Positions 1-12,500 of a DNA stretch of 64,000 nt are shown here, piece by piece. The DNA comes from Marchantia polymorpha subsp. ruderalis. Lineage: Eukaryota; Streptophyta; Marchantiopsida; Marchantiales; Marchantiaceae. The translations under genes were made by a program, and so were the position numbers. Position 1 is the first letter of the stretch. Every line of letters begins with the position of its first letter. The notes beneath the pieces were generated by a model, which did no database searches, was not told the DNA's origin, and saw only the letters and a program-made list of their open reading frames with translations. The stretch lies in contig AP031355.1 of assembly GCA_037833965.1 (NCBI GenBank), positions 29,723,501-29,787,500 on the forward strand, in the 5' to 3' direction.

Positions 1-90
1 ATAAAACTAAAGATGTCAATTTTATAGCATGCATTTTGTGTCGAACTCACCTGCACTTGTTCTCCAGGCTCTATTCGCCAAGAGCTGTAG

Positions 91-1036
91 GATATGGATG
101 TCGCATGGAGAGATCGAGTGACACTCCAAAACTATGGCTCCATATTTCTGGAATTTACTCACACTGCGTTTATTGCAGACGTTCATCTCCTTCCTTTGGA
201 GTTGCCTGAACTGGAGTCCGTAACCGGAGGGTATGTTCTATTGGGTAGAAGTTTTCTTGTTATTGAACACCTAATATCTGCTACGATGCCGCCGTTGTCG
301 TATTTTGTTCTTATCAAGGTCTGGAGCTAGTTGTTATCGTGGGAGATTTGCACCTGAAAGTTTAGCGATGACGAGGACTGAAGTTCCATTCTGTGTCCAA
401 TGCAGGAGGGGAACGATTGAGAAGATGGCCTGGGATGGGACGGGAGAGAGACTTGCACTATCCTACAGTGGGGGCGACGCTACCTACGGTGGACTTATAG
501 CTATCTACGATACAAGGCATTCACCTCTTGTGTCCTCAACTTTCATGTGAGTAAAACAAATGAAATCTAAGGTTTTCCTCGTGTTTTAAATTATATTGCA
601 CATTTAGGAAACGCTCATCCTCGTACCGCTTGTGAAGCGAGCAGCAGCTGTGCACTTGATGCACCCGTTTAAATCTAACTCATTAAAGTTTTATAACTAC
701 AAGCGTGCTCATCTGCGTTACAGAGGTTTCATTCGAGGTCCCGGACTGGGGGTAAAAGCCCTAGCTTTCGCGTTTCATGACAAGCTGAAGCAGGGAGCTC
801 TTCTTGCCGTGGTTCGTTTCTCTTTCACATCTTTATACAATGACTCTGATTTGAATGCATGTATAATTTTTTATGGGCTTAGACTTCTGAAGCTCGGTCA
901 ACATTTCGAGAGATATGATTTAGTAGAAGTGACTATTAATAATGGTTTATACTGACTGATGTGATACATTTTTGTGCTGCAGTGCTGGAGTTCTGGCGTT
1001 TGTTGTTCTTATCCGCTACTTTTTCGCACACACTAA
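91..1036 (+). CDS. AAAS: Aladin nucleoporin (WD40), last four exons; gene enters from the left edge
   Basis: Aladin is a WD40 beta-propeller protein of the nuclear pore complex. Exons read as 91-230, 406-546, 724-811 and 983-1036 (TAA at 1034-1036), giving the last 140 residues. All three visible introns are GT-AG and the phases match (2, 2, 0). Family blocks are collinear: HLLPLELPELESVTG, then EKMAWDGTGERLA and GLIAIYDTR, then GFIRGPG and FHDKLKQGALLAVCWSSG, ending YPLLFRTH. This is the order known from plant Aladin. The left acceptor is placed at 90 because an earlier AG at 67 would leave an in-frame TAG at 88-90. The N-terminal propeller blades lie outside the window. Nothing in the visible part looks broken, so I take this as the tail of a working single-copy housekeeping gene. 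Splice sites are by eye. Confidence 0.85.
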
Positions 1037-1390
1037 TGACCTACCCACGTCTCAAACCCAGAACAAACAATAGCTGTAGTGCAAGAGAAATTGTCCCAGG
1101 GTGTAGAATGCCCTGACTCACATGTAACGATTATGTTAATTAGCCGAAGGAGTTAGTCGAGCAGTATGTTCTTCACTCAGCACAAGGACTAGAAAAAGTG
1201 CAATTTTTTCCCCCTTCCAAGTGAGCTTGATTAATCCTCATAAATTTAAGATTTTACCTCGCCATTTCAGGCCTGAGAACTAAAGGTGTATTTTCTCCAT
1301 CTCCGCACAATGTGTAATTGTTTTCTTTTGCTGGCTTTGGTCTCATGTCTCATCTCTTAGGGGTTCTGTGTAAATAAAAAATCACCTTAT
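1037..1390 (+). terminator. Probable 3' UTR and poly(A) region of AAAS
   Basis: After the AAAS stop there is T-rich, ORF-free sequence containing an AATAAA hexamer at 1373-1378. That is a reasonable poly(A) signal about 340 bases after the stop. Seen: the hexamer. Inferred: its use. Confidence 0.4.
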
Positions 1391-3878
1391 TCATCACTGG
1401 CCATGGTCTGTTTAATATTTTCGAATACGAGGTTGTTTCGGAGTGAATTCATGATCTCTAAACGGATAAACGTTCACGACGAAATAGGAATATAAACACT
1501 TATCATTTTCAATCAAAAGAAACATCGTCGACATGAAAACAATATTGTACACATGCGCCAGCGCCAATCAATTTCTTCCACAATACGAATCTTACTTAAC
1601 AATTTCTTTTTAACAAAACCCACTCTAATTAGAAGAAACCCTACCCGAATTAGTTCGGTGATCGGCTCTGATAAAGTCCTCAGTGCAATTATATTCCATA
1701 TAATAAATAAGTTGCAACCATAATATTCAATCTGTAGTCTGCAAAGCCGCATCTACGTTTAGATTGAAGAAACGCAGGTAGACCAAGAAGAAAAAACGAT
1801 GCAAATAACAATCTAGAATGTGTAAGAACCGTGAAATGTAAAAAGGACGGAGCAGTCAGAACATATTACAGTTCACTGCAAACTTATTAAATACGAATAT
1901 CGTGCAGCCGCGAAATTACAGAAGTACTTACGAAAAGTGCTCCAAAAAGAGTGGTCAGGAAAACTCAACGCCCTGATTCTTAGTGAAGATGTGAAACATT
2001 GAAGGTTGAAGCTTTTGCAAGGAGAACTTCAGAATCACGTTGTGTTGACGATGCATGAGTCACCCATCTTGGGAAACGTCAGAGGACACCTTTATTCTTT
2101 CAGTGTCACATTGTATCAATGGGTTGCTAGCGCCAATCTGCTCCAGATACTGCTCCATGTCTATTCCTAATGTTCATCATTGCTAGACTGAACGACTTTT
2201 TCATCATGTGATACCTAAGAGCATTTTATACATGGAACGTGGAGACACATGCAGAAGCTTCTATATTCTTCCCATTACTATCTTCGATCTTCTTCTAGGA
2301 TGCGGTCGTCAGGTCCAGTATACGGTCATTTTGGTTGCGACAGCGCGGTGCACACATTCTGCTGCAAATTTACTAAGTCTCGACAAAAAACATTCATTCT
2401 TTTCTGAATAAGTTTGTCTCTCTGCATGATGAAAGCCGTGGAGTGTCTCAAAGAGTCATAAATGGAGTGAGTAAGAGCTTAGGGTTTCGAAACGAGGTGC
2501 ATGCTCAGCCGTAGTCGTTAAAATACAGTACAAATCGTACATACAAGTTGTACAACTACAGTACAACGTGTACCCCGGTACAGAAAACTGAGCTCTTACA
2601 TGTTCAGTTGTATTAAGAATCGGAAGCATGAAGTTTCTCTCATATACTTGTCGTAAGAATAGTAAACAGGATGTCCCTCTCGGATAGGAACATGATGTCT
2701 CATATCCATTCCTCGCTGAAATTTACAAATGGAACCAAATAATTCAAAAAAAAAGGAACGGGAATTCTATTCAATTTTTACAAGATGAAACCAAACAAGT
2801 TTGATAGGGCTTGGGTAAGAGAGCATCACAACGGATAATATTTACTGTTTTTTTTCCTTAATTTTTAAGACAAACGGAATGCATACTACATATATTACAT
2901 CAACATCATCCAACCAGCGCTGAACTTAAAGAAATGTATTCACTTTGTCCAAAATAGTTTACAGAATGTTGTGATGAAAATGCTATTTATTTTACCATGA
3001 TGGTTTGCTCACACATTTCCTCTATGATAGTTCACAATGGACAAGTTTTCCTGCTCCAATCAATACATCTCGTTATTTATGTCAAAGGCTCTGCATACTA
3101 GATCAGCAACAGTTTAAATGAATGGTTTCACATTGTACAAATTCTTTTACACATAATGAAGGAGAAATTAAGATGCATTTGTAGCTCTATGGTTGCCCTC
3201 ACACACTCTTATAAGATTGTGAAACTATCCAATTTTAGAATCACATATAATTCCAATACTAGATGAAAATATATTTAAATATTTTGTATACTCTTTTATT
3301 TGAAATTCTGAGCTAACGCTATTCATTTTTTGAGCATTAAGTAGGAGTATATTAAATAACATCTTTAAAGTGTTCTCATATGTTAAAACTATTATTTTTC
3401 AAATCAAGTATTGGCCAAATTTTTCGTATCTAAATACAATAGTTAAACTATTCAGCTATCACTATATAAGAGGTTTGCAAAAACCTCTTATATAGTTAAA
3501 TTTATAGTAAAAAAACCTTGTAATATTGGAAAAGTAGCTTCTTTAAGAGGTGAATCACATAATTCTACATATCATCTTTAGTGAATGGATGTATTTTGTA
3601 GTGTAAATGCATAAGAGGAAAAAACACAAACTGCATCTTGACTCAAAGCCACAATATATTGTTTGACTTTGGCTACGGTTTATAACACTTCATTGTTAAA
3701 ACAAAGACGAAGCAATAATCTCGACATGATAGAATAAAAATATAAAAAAATAATAAAAATTTCTAGTAAATTCTACTTGTGATACTCTTGCAAAAATAAT
3801 ACAATGTCTCTTAAAACTCTCTAAAGAAAAAACTTTGGTCAATTTATTAGTTGGATTGAATCGATTGATTAAAAGATT
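1391..3878. other. Intergenic, AT-rich, no gene recognised
   Basis: Only short ORFs with no family resemblance occur here. The stretch becomes steadily more AT-rich to the right and leads into the copia remnant. The one clear structure is the perfect hairpin at 3461-3496. Part of it may be decayed LTR of the neighbouring copia copy, but I could not find LTR ends. Confidence 0.4.
3461..3496. repeat. Perfect inverted repeat, 16-bp arms, 4-base loop
   Basis: Arms 3461-3476 and 3481-3496 are exact reverse complements, separated by the loop GCAA. No coding or terminator context is visible. It is one of several similar short-loop palindromes in this window. Confidence 0.95.
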
Positions 3879-3920
3879 GACATAGTCAAGATTGATTTTA
3901 CTATCAATCTTGACAATGTC
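3879..3920. repeat. Inverted repeat, 18-bp arms with one mismatch, 6-base loop
   Basis: Arms 3879-3896 and 3903-3920 pair with a single mismatch, and the inner 12 bp pair perfectly. It lies just beyond the 3' end of the copia RNase H remnant. Confidence 0.9.
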
Positions 3921-3928
3921 AATTTTTT

Positions 3929-5090
3929 TTAAAATATTGGATGTTGGATAAAGTTATCATTAATATTGATAAGTTTCAATTTGTTGTACATCATTTGATT
4001 TGCAATGAGATGTAACACAATTTGACTATCACAATAAAAATTGAAAATCTCTTGTTTCAATTTTAACTTAGTAATAAAATTATTCAACAAATTCGATATT
4101 TTTGTTGATTTTGATAGAGCTATATTTTCAGGTTTCATTGTGGACTAAACTATACAGTTCTGCAAAGTAGATCACCAATTAATGCATCCATTATCAAGTG
4201 TAAATACATACCTAGTTGTGGATTTTTTTCTTGTTCTGATCTTTTTCATAGTTGACATCAACTTAGGCTAGCAAGGATTTGACATTTTCCATTGGATATC
4301 AAACAATACACCATATTCTTCAGTATTCTTCATAATTTTGAATATTTAGTTCACTGCTTCTCACTACATCTTACTTGGATTTAACATGTATCATGCTCAT
4401 AACTAGAGCAATATTATATCTTGTGCACACCATCATATATATGAGCTTGCCACAACTTTGTCACAGAAAATTGATTACAGATTTTCTTTTACAATGATAT
4501 AGTTTGGACATTGAGTTGCAAAACATTTGATGTGTGTTGCCAAAGGAGTACATAAACTTTTAAATTCTTTCATGTTAAACTTCTCAATCACGCTTTGAAC
4601 ATATTTAACTTAACTCAAACTTAAGCTCTTCTTTTCCAAGGTTTGATGAATTTTGTAACAGCTTGTCAAACTTTGCTTTGCAAAACCTGTAGGCTTGTTT
4701 CAATCCATATCATGATGTACAAATCAACTTCTCTTGATCTTTGTTCTCAAAACCAACGGGTAATTTCATGTAAATTTTTGAGATCAATAATAAATTCTAG
4801 AGGAAAAAATCATAATATCATAATCATTTCATTATAAAACATATATTACAAATTTTTTTCATTTTATTAGCATGATATAAAAGAGATGATATCATGTGTG
4901 CAAAAAATAGTTTTAAAAATAAAATGCTGTTTTTCTTTATTTCAAAAAATTATTATGGTTTGTCTCGGTGAGATATTCATACCATGCAACCATGCATTAA
5001 GGTTTTTTTTTTGCATCATCAACTATCTTTGCTACAAAATCATTGGGAAGTATGTATTACATAAGATGCAACAAGTCTTTATATGACTAA
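3929..5090 (-). mobile_element. Decayed Ty1/copia pol remnant (reverse transcriptase to RNase H)
   Basis: Reading the minus strand from high to low coordinates, fragments of copia pol appear in the correct order but with many stops and frame changes. There is a possible LHG piece of RT near 4980. A SLYGLKQ-like block (SLQVLQSKV, then QAVTKFIKPW) lies near 4640-4710. The MKEFKSLCTPLATHIKC block, equivalent to the usual 'MK...PV.TPL', is near 4510-4600, followed by a VCTRYNIA block near 4400-4450. An RNase H segment with FYCDSQIVLHLIANQM runs 3940-4060. No intact frame, LTR or target duplication could be identified. The very high AT content fits an old copy degraded by C-to-T change. It is not functional. 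Confidence 0.7.
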
Positions 5091-5258
5091 CCAATCATAT
5101 TTAAAACAACTAACAATATTGACATTAAAGCTATGATGTTTATTATTGCATGAGAAGATGGAAGTTAGCATTGGAATATTAAATATATTTTTAGTGTTGC
5201 ACGCAATTAGAGTACATTATTTGCACATTACGTTTTTTTGAGTGATATCAACAACTAA

Positions 5259-5281
5259 TATATATATATATATATATATAT
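5259..5281. repeat. (TA)n microsatellite
   Basis: Eleven uninterrupted TA units in AT-rich DNA just outside the copia remnant. Confidence 0.95.
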
Positions 5282-8200
5282 CATATTTTCATATGGTTGT
5301 CACTTCAGAAGACAAATTAAATCGTGATATTGATTTAGACACATTTGTGAGATCCAACATGTAACATCACTTTCAATATAATTCAAGGTAATGTGAATAT
5401 ATCGATCTACAAAGAGCAATAATGTTGTAAACCATGAACTAGCAATATCAGTAGTTGTTGGTTGTCTTATCCTCGCTAACGATTGTTCTCTTATGTTCAA
5501 TATCACATAAACCTGAAAGAGGTATTGAAATTATTATTATTTGGTATGATGATGAATTAAATATAAAAGTCAACCAAATTATATGAAGATTAATATACAA
5601 TTAAAACTTTTTGTGTATACATAGAACATATAAAAATACAAAAATCATTCAAATTTTTTTTCAATTGACTGTTTATTTCCCATGGTTATTGGGGATACAA
5701 TACTATCCTGTTGGTTTCATCTTTGTACGATTTATGGGATCCGAACATCCTCCTGCAAGATTACTCACTACATTGATTTTGTAGTTGTAGAATGTTCCAA
5801 TGTGTAATAAAGACTCATAGATTGCTTGGATGAGAGGCCAATGAGTCGAACCCAGCACACCAAGAGCAAATCAAAGGCCAAGGCAACGAGTCACGCTTTC
5901 GAGGCCCGCGCTGGGGGCCTTGCAAGCTGTAAAGAGTAGTGGTGTGGGCACGGGACACTGCAGTACTTGCACTGACTTTGCACCGGCCAAGAAGGGAAAA
6001 GAAAGCCAACGAAAGCCAACGAAGAGCTCAAAGCGGAGCAGAGACGCAGAGGTGGAGTTGTGGCTCCGTGGGGTAGCAATCATTGCTCAATTTTCAGCTC
6101 GTCCGAGCTTATTCTTCTTCGCCTGTACCGGCCCCTCGAAGCTGGCAGCAGTGGTGGGGTTGCTCTGGGACATATAGACACACAATTATCTTCCCCCTTT
6201 GAGCTTGTCTCAAGATGATGGTCGTGATGTGAGTCTGTTGGTGCTGGGTGTCTCGGCGCTGTAGTGCATGCAGATGAGATTCCTGGCCTCGTTGGATCGG
6301 CCGGTCAGTGAGTGAGTGAGTCAGTGATAGGAATCGAGGAGCAAGCCTATTCGCACATGGATCTCACTGGAGTTATTGTGCCTGTTCTAGCAGCAGTAGT
6401 CGGCCGGCAGGGTAGTCGGTAGTCCTCTCTCGCTCCCTCTCTCTATCTCTCTCTTTCTGCAACCGTAGCCATGGGTGGGCTTGCTTTATTTTAAGCTCCA
6501 TAATCAAAATCTTCCTCATACTTTATTGTACTCGTCCTGTAACCACGGCCCGGGACGTAAGGCCCTGCCTGCCTATCGTTTGACGTATGTCCGGGTCCAC
6601 GCTGTGTTCGACTGCAGCAGCTGCTGCACAACTCTGCAGCTGTCGACCCCTCACCTCACCTCACCTTCCATGTTCTTCGTTCTGTGTGGATCTTTGGTTC
6701 ACACTCACCTATCGGGGCGATCAGTCAGAGGGTCAGACCGTCAGACTTTGAAATAGCGGACACTAGATGCAGACGTAGGGAAGGAAGAGCCTGAGCCTGG
6801 AGCATCTGGCATCTTAAGCAATCTTCCGGTGCTAAAGATTGCTCGTGTTCAGGGATTGTAGAGGCTCTGAGATAAGAAAAAAGATATGGAGTGAGTGAAG
6901 ATGCTTCGTAAGTGATGTTTTCCCTTCTCTCACGTTCTGAGCCATGAGCATCCTCCGAGGTTTGAGACAGCGACACATGTTGGGAGTTCCACTTCCTGCG
7001 CCTTTGCCTTTTCCCTCTCCTTCTCTTTGGCTGCTCATCCATTCTCCTGTTCTCGCTTCAGGAGTTTTTTCTGATCCAACATGCAGGGCTTCTCCACCAG
7101 CACGAAGGTAGAGAAGACGAGGAAAGTCTACTGGTAGACTTTTTCCATGGTGGGGTTCACCTAGCAAGCCATGAGCTGGACGAACAGAGTGTATTATTTC
7201 CTGCTTAAGATATTGTAATTTTGGACACTTACTGTTATCGTCTTTCGGGTTATATCACTTCTGTATCATTTCACCCCTGTAATTCTTGTTCTAGGAAGAT
7301 GCCTTAGGATCCCTGCGTCGGTAACTTTGGCACTTTGTTTTTTAGCCAGCTGGGACAGATTGGAGAGGGAAGTCTACCATGCGGCAGGTGGACTCTCTAC
7401 TCATGGATCTCTGTCTGAGCATCTCATGTCTCACCAAAATGTCCTTTTACTTTTGTAAGCTTTGACTAGCACACAAAGGGAACTTAGAGGATCCAGATCA
7501 ACCACTGTCATCGGCTGCCGAACTGTGTGTCGATAAATCAGGGCCAGCCGCTCGGCTTGTCCACAAAGTTCTCCTCCCCTAGGAACTGGTGATTTAAGCC
7601 ACGAAATCAATCAGCAGCCAGCGAGGAAACGAAGAAAAAGAAGGTGCAAGTGGTGGACTTACTCCCCTTGTATCTCTGTGTGTTAGAATTCAAGGTTCTT
7701 TCTGTGCTGTATCCCGCCAAGTTGACCCATCCATCCTTGCTCCTATGCAAGAAGCTCTACAAGGAAGCTACCTCCCCATTATTCACTACCAGGGTGTTCG
7801 ATGACTGGCATTCGAACTGTAGACTGGCCATCGATGTGCATCTACCCTGGGGAATATGATTAGTTTTCATTCTCAACCTGCGGTAGTGCCATGTGAGGTA
7901 AGCTACGCGTTTATCCCTGTGGGGTACACCTTAGTCCTGGACTACTACCGCCTTAGGGTTGAGTCCCACTTTTGCTCGCAGAGTATGTCAGAAAAGCAAC
8001 AAAGTGCACTTTGACATTGCTCCAAAGAGACTTTCAGATTCATGGAACATCACAGCACGGTAAAAGTTCATTCTAGTCTGTAATCAGGTGACTGAGAGAT
8101 CGCTGTAAGTGCGTGACTATGCTTCGATGATTTCTGATTGTTATCGATATAAGTAGGGCCATGAGTAATTTAAAGAAGAAGCACCCTTCAGTTGAAGGCT

Positions 8201-9500
8201 GGCCGAAGTTGGGTCTCTTGATCATGACGGCATGAGCTGGAAAACCATTAGCTGAGCACCTTGAAGAAAGAAATGGTTGAAACTCAGCAGCTTGAAAAGG
8301 ATTTAGCACGAAATGAGATGTACAGGCTGATGGATCCTTCACAAACTTGCCCAATCCGATCAGATACAGGAAAGACCTACCGTAAATTGCGTTAGCACTG
8401 GAAGAGAGTCAGACTTGTTTAGTCTAAAGCAGCATGGTGGTCCACAGTACTTGGGCTCAAAATTAATCTTGGTCTGGATGGTCATGTGAGGAACAAGTAC
8501 TCTACATACATAGATTGAGCTGCCAATCTTCGGTGATCTGCATGTGGAACTGAGGTGGTGGGTCTAGTCCAGGTAGCTCTTTTATGGATTCTTTGCTTAA
8601 ACCGTTGAATCTATCAGTAGGCTGTGCTGATTTTCTTCGACAATATATTGGTACTGTCAAGATTGGCCTTGGATCATGCAGATTTTATACCTTGTGGGTC
8701 TGACGCTCAATTTGCTACTGCCCATAGTGAACCTGGTCTGTTTCGGAACGTGTTTGCTGGGACGTGACTTGAACTTGACTATTGCACGTAGATCACATGT
8801 ATGTCCGTTGACATACGTGACTCGTGCCGGGATCCAGGTTGTTCATTAGAATTCAGGTACTGCTGAGCATTTCTCTGCTATGATGCAACTAAGTTTAAAA
8901 AAGTTGACTCTCGTGACCCTATGAAATTGTTCTAAGAATCCATGCGGCATGGAACACTGCTTGATTTGATGGTTATCCAGGGCTTTGACCCTAAACCTCC
9001 TTAACTGTGGAGGAACTGTTTTATCATTGTGCATTTCTGAATCTGACATTGAGTGCATGCTTGATAGGGGCGTGGTTAAAAGCTCGGGTCTGCTGCCGTC
9101 AAGTGACTCAATCATTTCGTCATACTGTACTAGTCACGACTTCATTCTAAAATTATGGACGCCACATGCAAGAATGAGTGACTCAACCTCACAGATATCT
9201 TGAGCATTCCTCATTCCCATCCTACTTGGGTTCACCACTTTTTCATGTGATTTCACCTTCTGTCCCATTTATTTTTTAATTACCTCCTTGTCCCTTGCGT
9301 TCATTGATATTGTGAGTATTCTACAGTACGGGAACCCTGACTACTCGTTTTCCAGATTTTGTATGAGATCATTTGTTTCTCCCTCTGAGCGACCTCCTTT
9401 GAACACATGTTTTGAAGAGATTGTGTGGTGACAATGTGTATATGTAACGTGTGAATCAAACAGTCCTTGTGTCTAGATCATGGTCAAAGATTGCTCAACT
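5282..9500. other. Intergenic; GC-richer island from 5.8 kb, no gene recognised
   Basis: Composition changes near 5810 from AT-rich repeat-like DNA to mixed sequence with CT-rich tracts (6420-6460), short GTGAGTGAG runs near 6310, and many short overlapping ORFs on both strands. None of these ORFs resembles a known family or joins to a neighbour by good splice sites with conserved motifs. The composition resembles a transcribed leader or a long noncoding RNA, but that is only an impression. Confidence 0.35.
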
Positions 9501-12500
9501 AAATGAAAAAAGTGGTTTCTTTCAGCTAGATGTTTCTTGCCACTTTGAGTTGTTTGGTCAATCATGTGACTTGTAGTTGTCTAACTATTTCATTGTCAGT
9601 ATATTTACCAAATTCATCCATCGAAATGTTAGGTCGACATGAGCTGAGTCTTTCCATAATACCTACACTTTACTCGGTTTCTAAAAAGTTGCCACACATC
9701 TTTTGAGAAATATTTGAGCAACTTGGTTTGCTCAAAAAATGGAGCACTATTTGGATAGGGCGGGAGCGCTAGCTGGCGTAAATGGCATGACTTTCAGCAG
9801 ATGGTATACTCTTGTTTGCTTTGACATGTTGGAAGCATCAAACAGAAATGCATGCATTCAGCCCACCAACCAATCTACAAGAACACATATTGAGTGGACC
9901 AAGGTGTACATTTTAAATCGTGAAAATCAACAGGGGAGAAGCAATGTGAAACTTGTATACACTCGTCTATCTCTGCCTGGTTACAGTGACTAAGCACTTT
10001 CAAAGAAGTACGAACTTCCAAAATTTCTTGACATGTTATCAATTTTATAACTTTGCATCTTTTGGAATTACGCAACTTGCTTACCCCTATAATAAAAACT
10101 CAGAGGGGATAAGATAGTAGAGAATTAAAAGCCAGTAACCTTTTCAAGTGCAGATTCTGGACAGCGTAAAACCATGAATGACAACCTGATCATACGATGC
10201 TCGCGCTGACGAGCTTATGAAGAAGTTGTTAATTCACTTCACAGAATTACTTTCACATGAACCAGCAGCAATGAAGTGGTAGTTAGGCCTAAACGTTAAA
10301 TATATCCGAAACTCACCCGCTAGACATACAAGAACTTACTTCTTATGGTGACACATAGGTCCAACGAAATTGACCGGTGACGTTGTTGACAATGTATTGA
10401 CCAGTGGAATACTCTAACAATAGCAAGGAACAAGATGAGAGAAAAATTTAGAATTTAAAAGCTACAACTGCCCATTAAATTAGCACTTCACTTGCAAGTA
10501 GGTTCAAAGAATGGTAGAATAGCTTATGCAATAATTGCTCAATCTGTCTTCACTTATGCGGCAGACCGACAGGTTCAGCCAAGCTAGCTTAGAGGCAATC
10601 ACATTATATTTGCATCATCCTGGTGTGGCCTCAGTTTTTATTTGTTCAGTGAGCTTATGACAAACTCGCCTCGCCTTGAGTAAAGCAGGTTCTTGCCAAT
10701 TTGGGAGAGATTCTCCAACCACATGCGATGGATGAACAGGAGTCCAAAGTGTGGCTTCCATAAGATAAGCTACGTGGTTTTAAGCAAAGCACGAACATAG
10801 ACTTGCAGGCGTTACAAGTTTGTCACAATTTTCAACATCTTTTTTGCAGAAACAGACAAGCATAGTCACCAGAGAAGCGATCGTCTCAAGAGGGATACTT
10901 ATCTAGAGAGCATGTGGGAAAGTCTTCGAGTTGTGGGTAGTGTCCTAGATATGGAGTCAAGATGTGCCTACTGATCTATGGGCCCAAGCCGTCATGTAGA
11001 AACAACCGATCCAAGCTCCTAACAAGTTGACACATGGAAAACAACATAAATCTATCCTGTTTTTCAACCATCACTCTCTCGTTTCTCCTTTTCAGACTTC
11101 TTCTTTTGCCTTGCTGTGCTGTGCAGTCATGATATGATCGTGAAGTAGGGTGGGATCCATGACATTGCCGTCGTTTGTTTTCTCCAGGTATGGGTTCCAG
11201 CACAAGCTCAATCTCAACTACCTCATAAACAACCATCCGGTCCTATGGCTATGGGACCCTCACCTCAGCTCCCATGAAAATGAAAAGACCTTCTTCTGCA
11301 TTTTATTTTGTGCGTTGTGAAAATAACACCACATTACACAAGCAGTCCATCACTCTTCTCTTCTCACTGGCTTTCAGGTTCTACCTTGAAATCCCACACC
11401 GTTCTCTCGGTGGCAGGGGAAGGGACGAGCCCTGAATGTTGCAAAAGGTCTTTGGAGTTTCTCTATATGTGGTCACTTTGGTGGCCCATTCCAGCAATCA
11501 CCCTTGTCTCCATGGGCTCCACAACATTTCTGCCATGTGGCTTCATCCCTCGACCTAATCAGATTTGATATTTTTGTTACGGTAGTGTATTTTCCTATAG
11601 AAATTCGATGAAGGTATATAATCTAGTGCGGTGCAATATCAATTATGAATATTTTTTACTCCAAGCAAATCTGTCTATTCCTTTTTCACATTTGGGTGGG
11701 ACTGTAGACTCGGACCAGCTACCAGCCACATGTGATGCGTGAACTTTTAGACGACAACTTGGTTATATATGTCAACTTTGTATTTTTTTTTCCGCTTTTT
11801 TAGTATGATCAATGAAAACCAAATATTAAATTGGACATGTCATACCATAAGGAGAAATTAATCAAGAAAATTATCATCTAAATTCCTTGAACGACTTGTA
11901 AGGGTGCTGAATATGCACCGCATGTGAATGACCTGATATATACTAGTATCTCTGGGTTCGCTTTGATGTAACCTATTTATTTAGTTATTGTTGATCGATC
12001 TATGTAGTTTCCAATGTTTTTCCTTTACGTGTATTACAATTTTTTATAGTTGTATCATGTCTTTGTTGATATATTTGTAACATGAGTTTTCAAGTGTGTG
12101 ATCTGGCAGGGAAAAATTTGCTGATTCATGTGGACAGTTAAGCTTCTTATTGTTGAAATAAAAATCAAATTGTGTTTATGGATATATGGATACTCTCACA
12201 TCTTTGCTGGTTACTTAGTTTAGATTCATCCTTCAGATGTACTTGAGATACTTGGATGTAGAATCTTCTTTTACATTCTATTTTCCTCCAAATTTATGAT
12301 AGAAAATATTTCAGTTTTTTAATTTTATCACAAAATTCAATTAAACACCTATTTTTCATATTAAAGTACCAATACTTTAAACAATCTCTATACTTTTTTA
12401 CGTAAACTCAATGACTCTACTCTGACTATATTTCATACTACTAGTGCTATCATATATTTTACTCTAGCAAGCGTGAATGCTTGTGGATGTTAGATTCGTA

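Noticed and set aside
5826-5850. GGGTTCGACTC resembling a tRNA B box on the minus strand
   Set aside because: The flanking bases do not form a T-arm stem, and no A box or acceptor stem could be placed.
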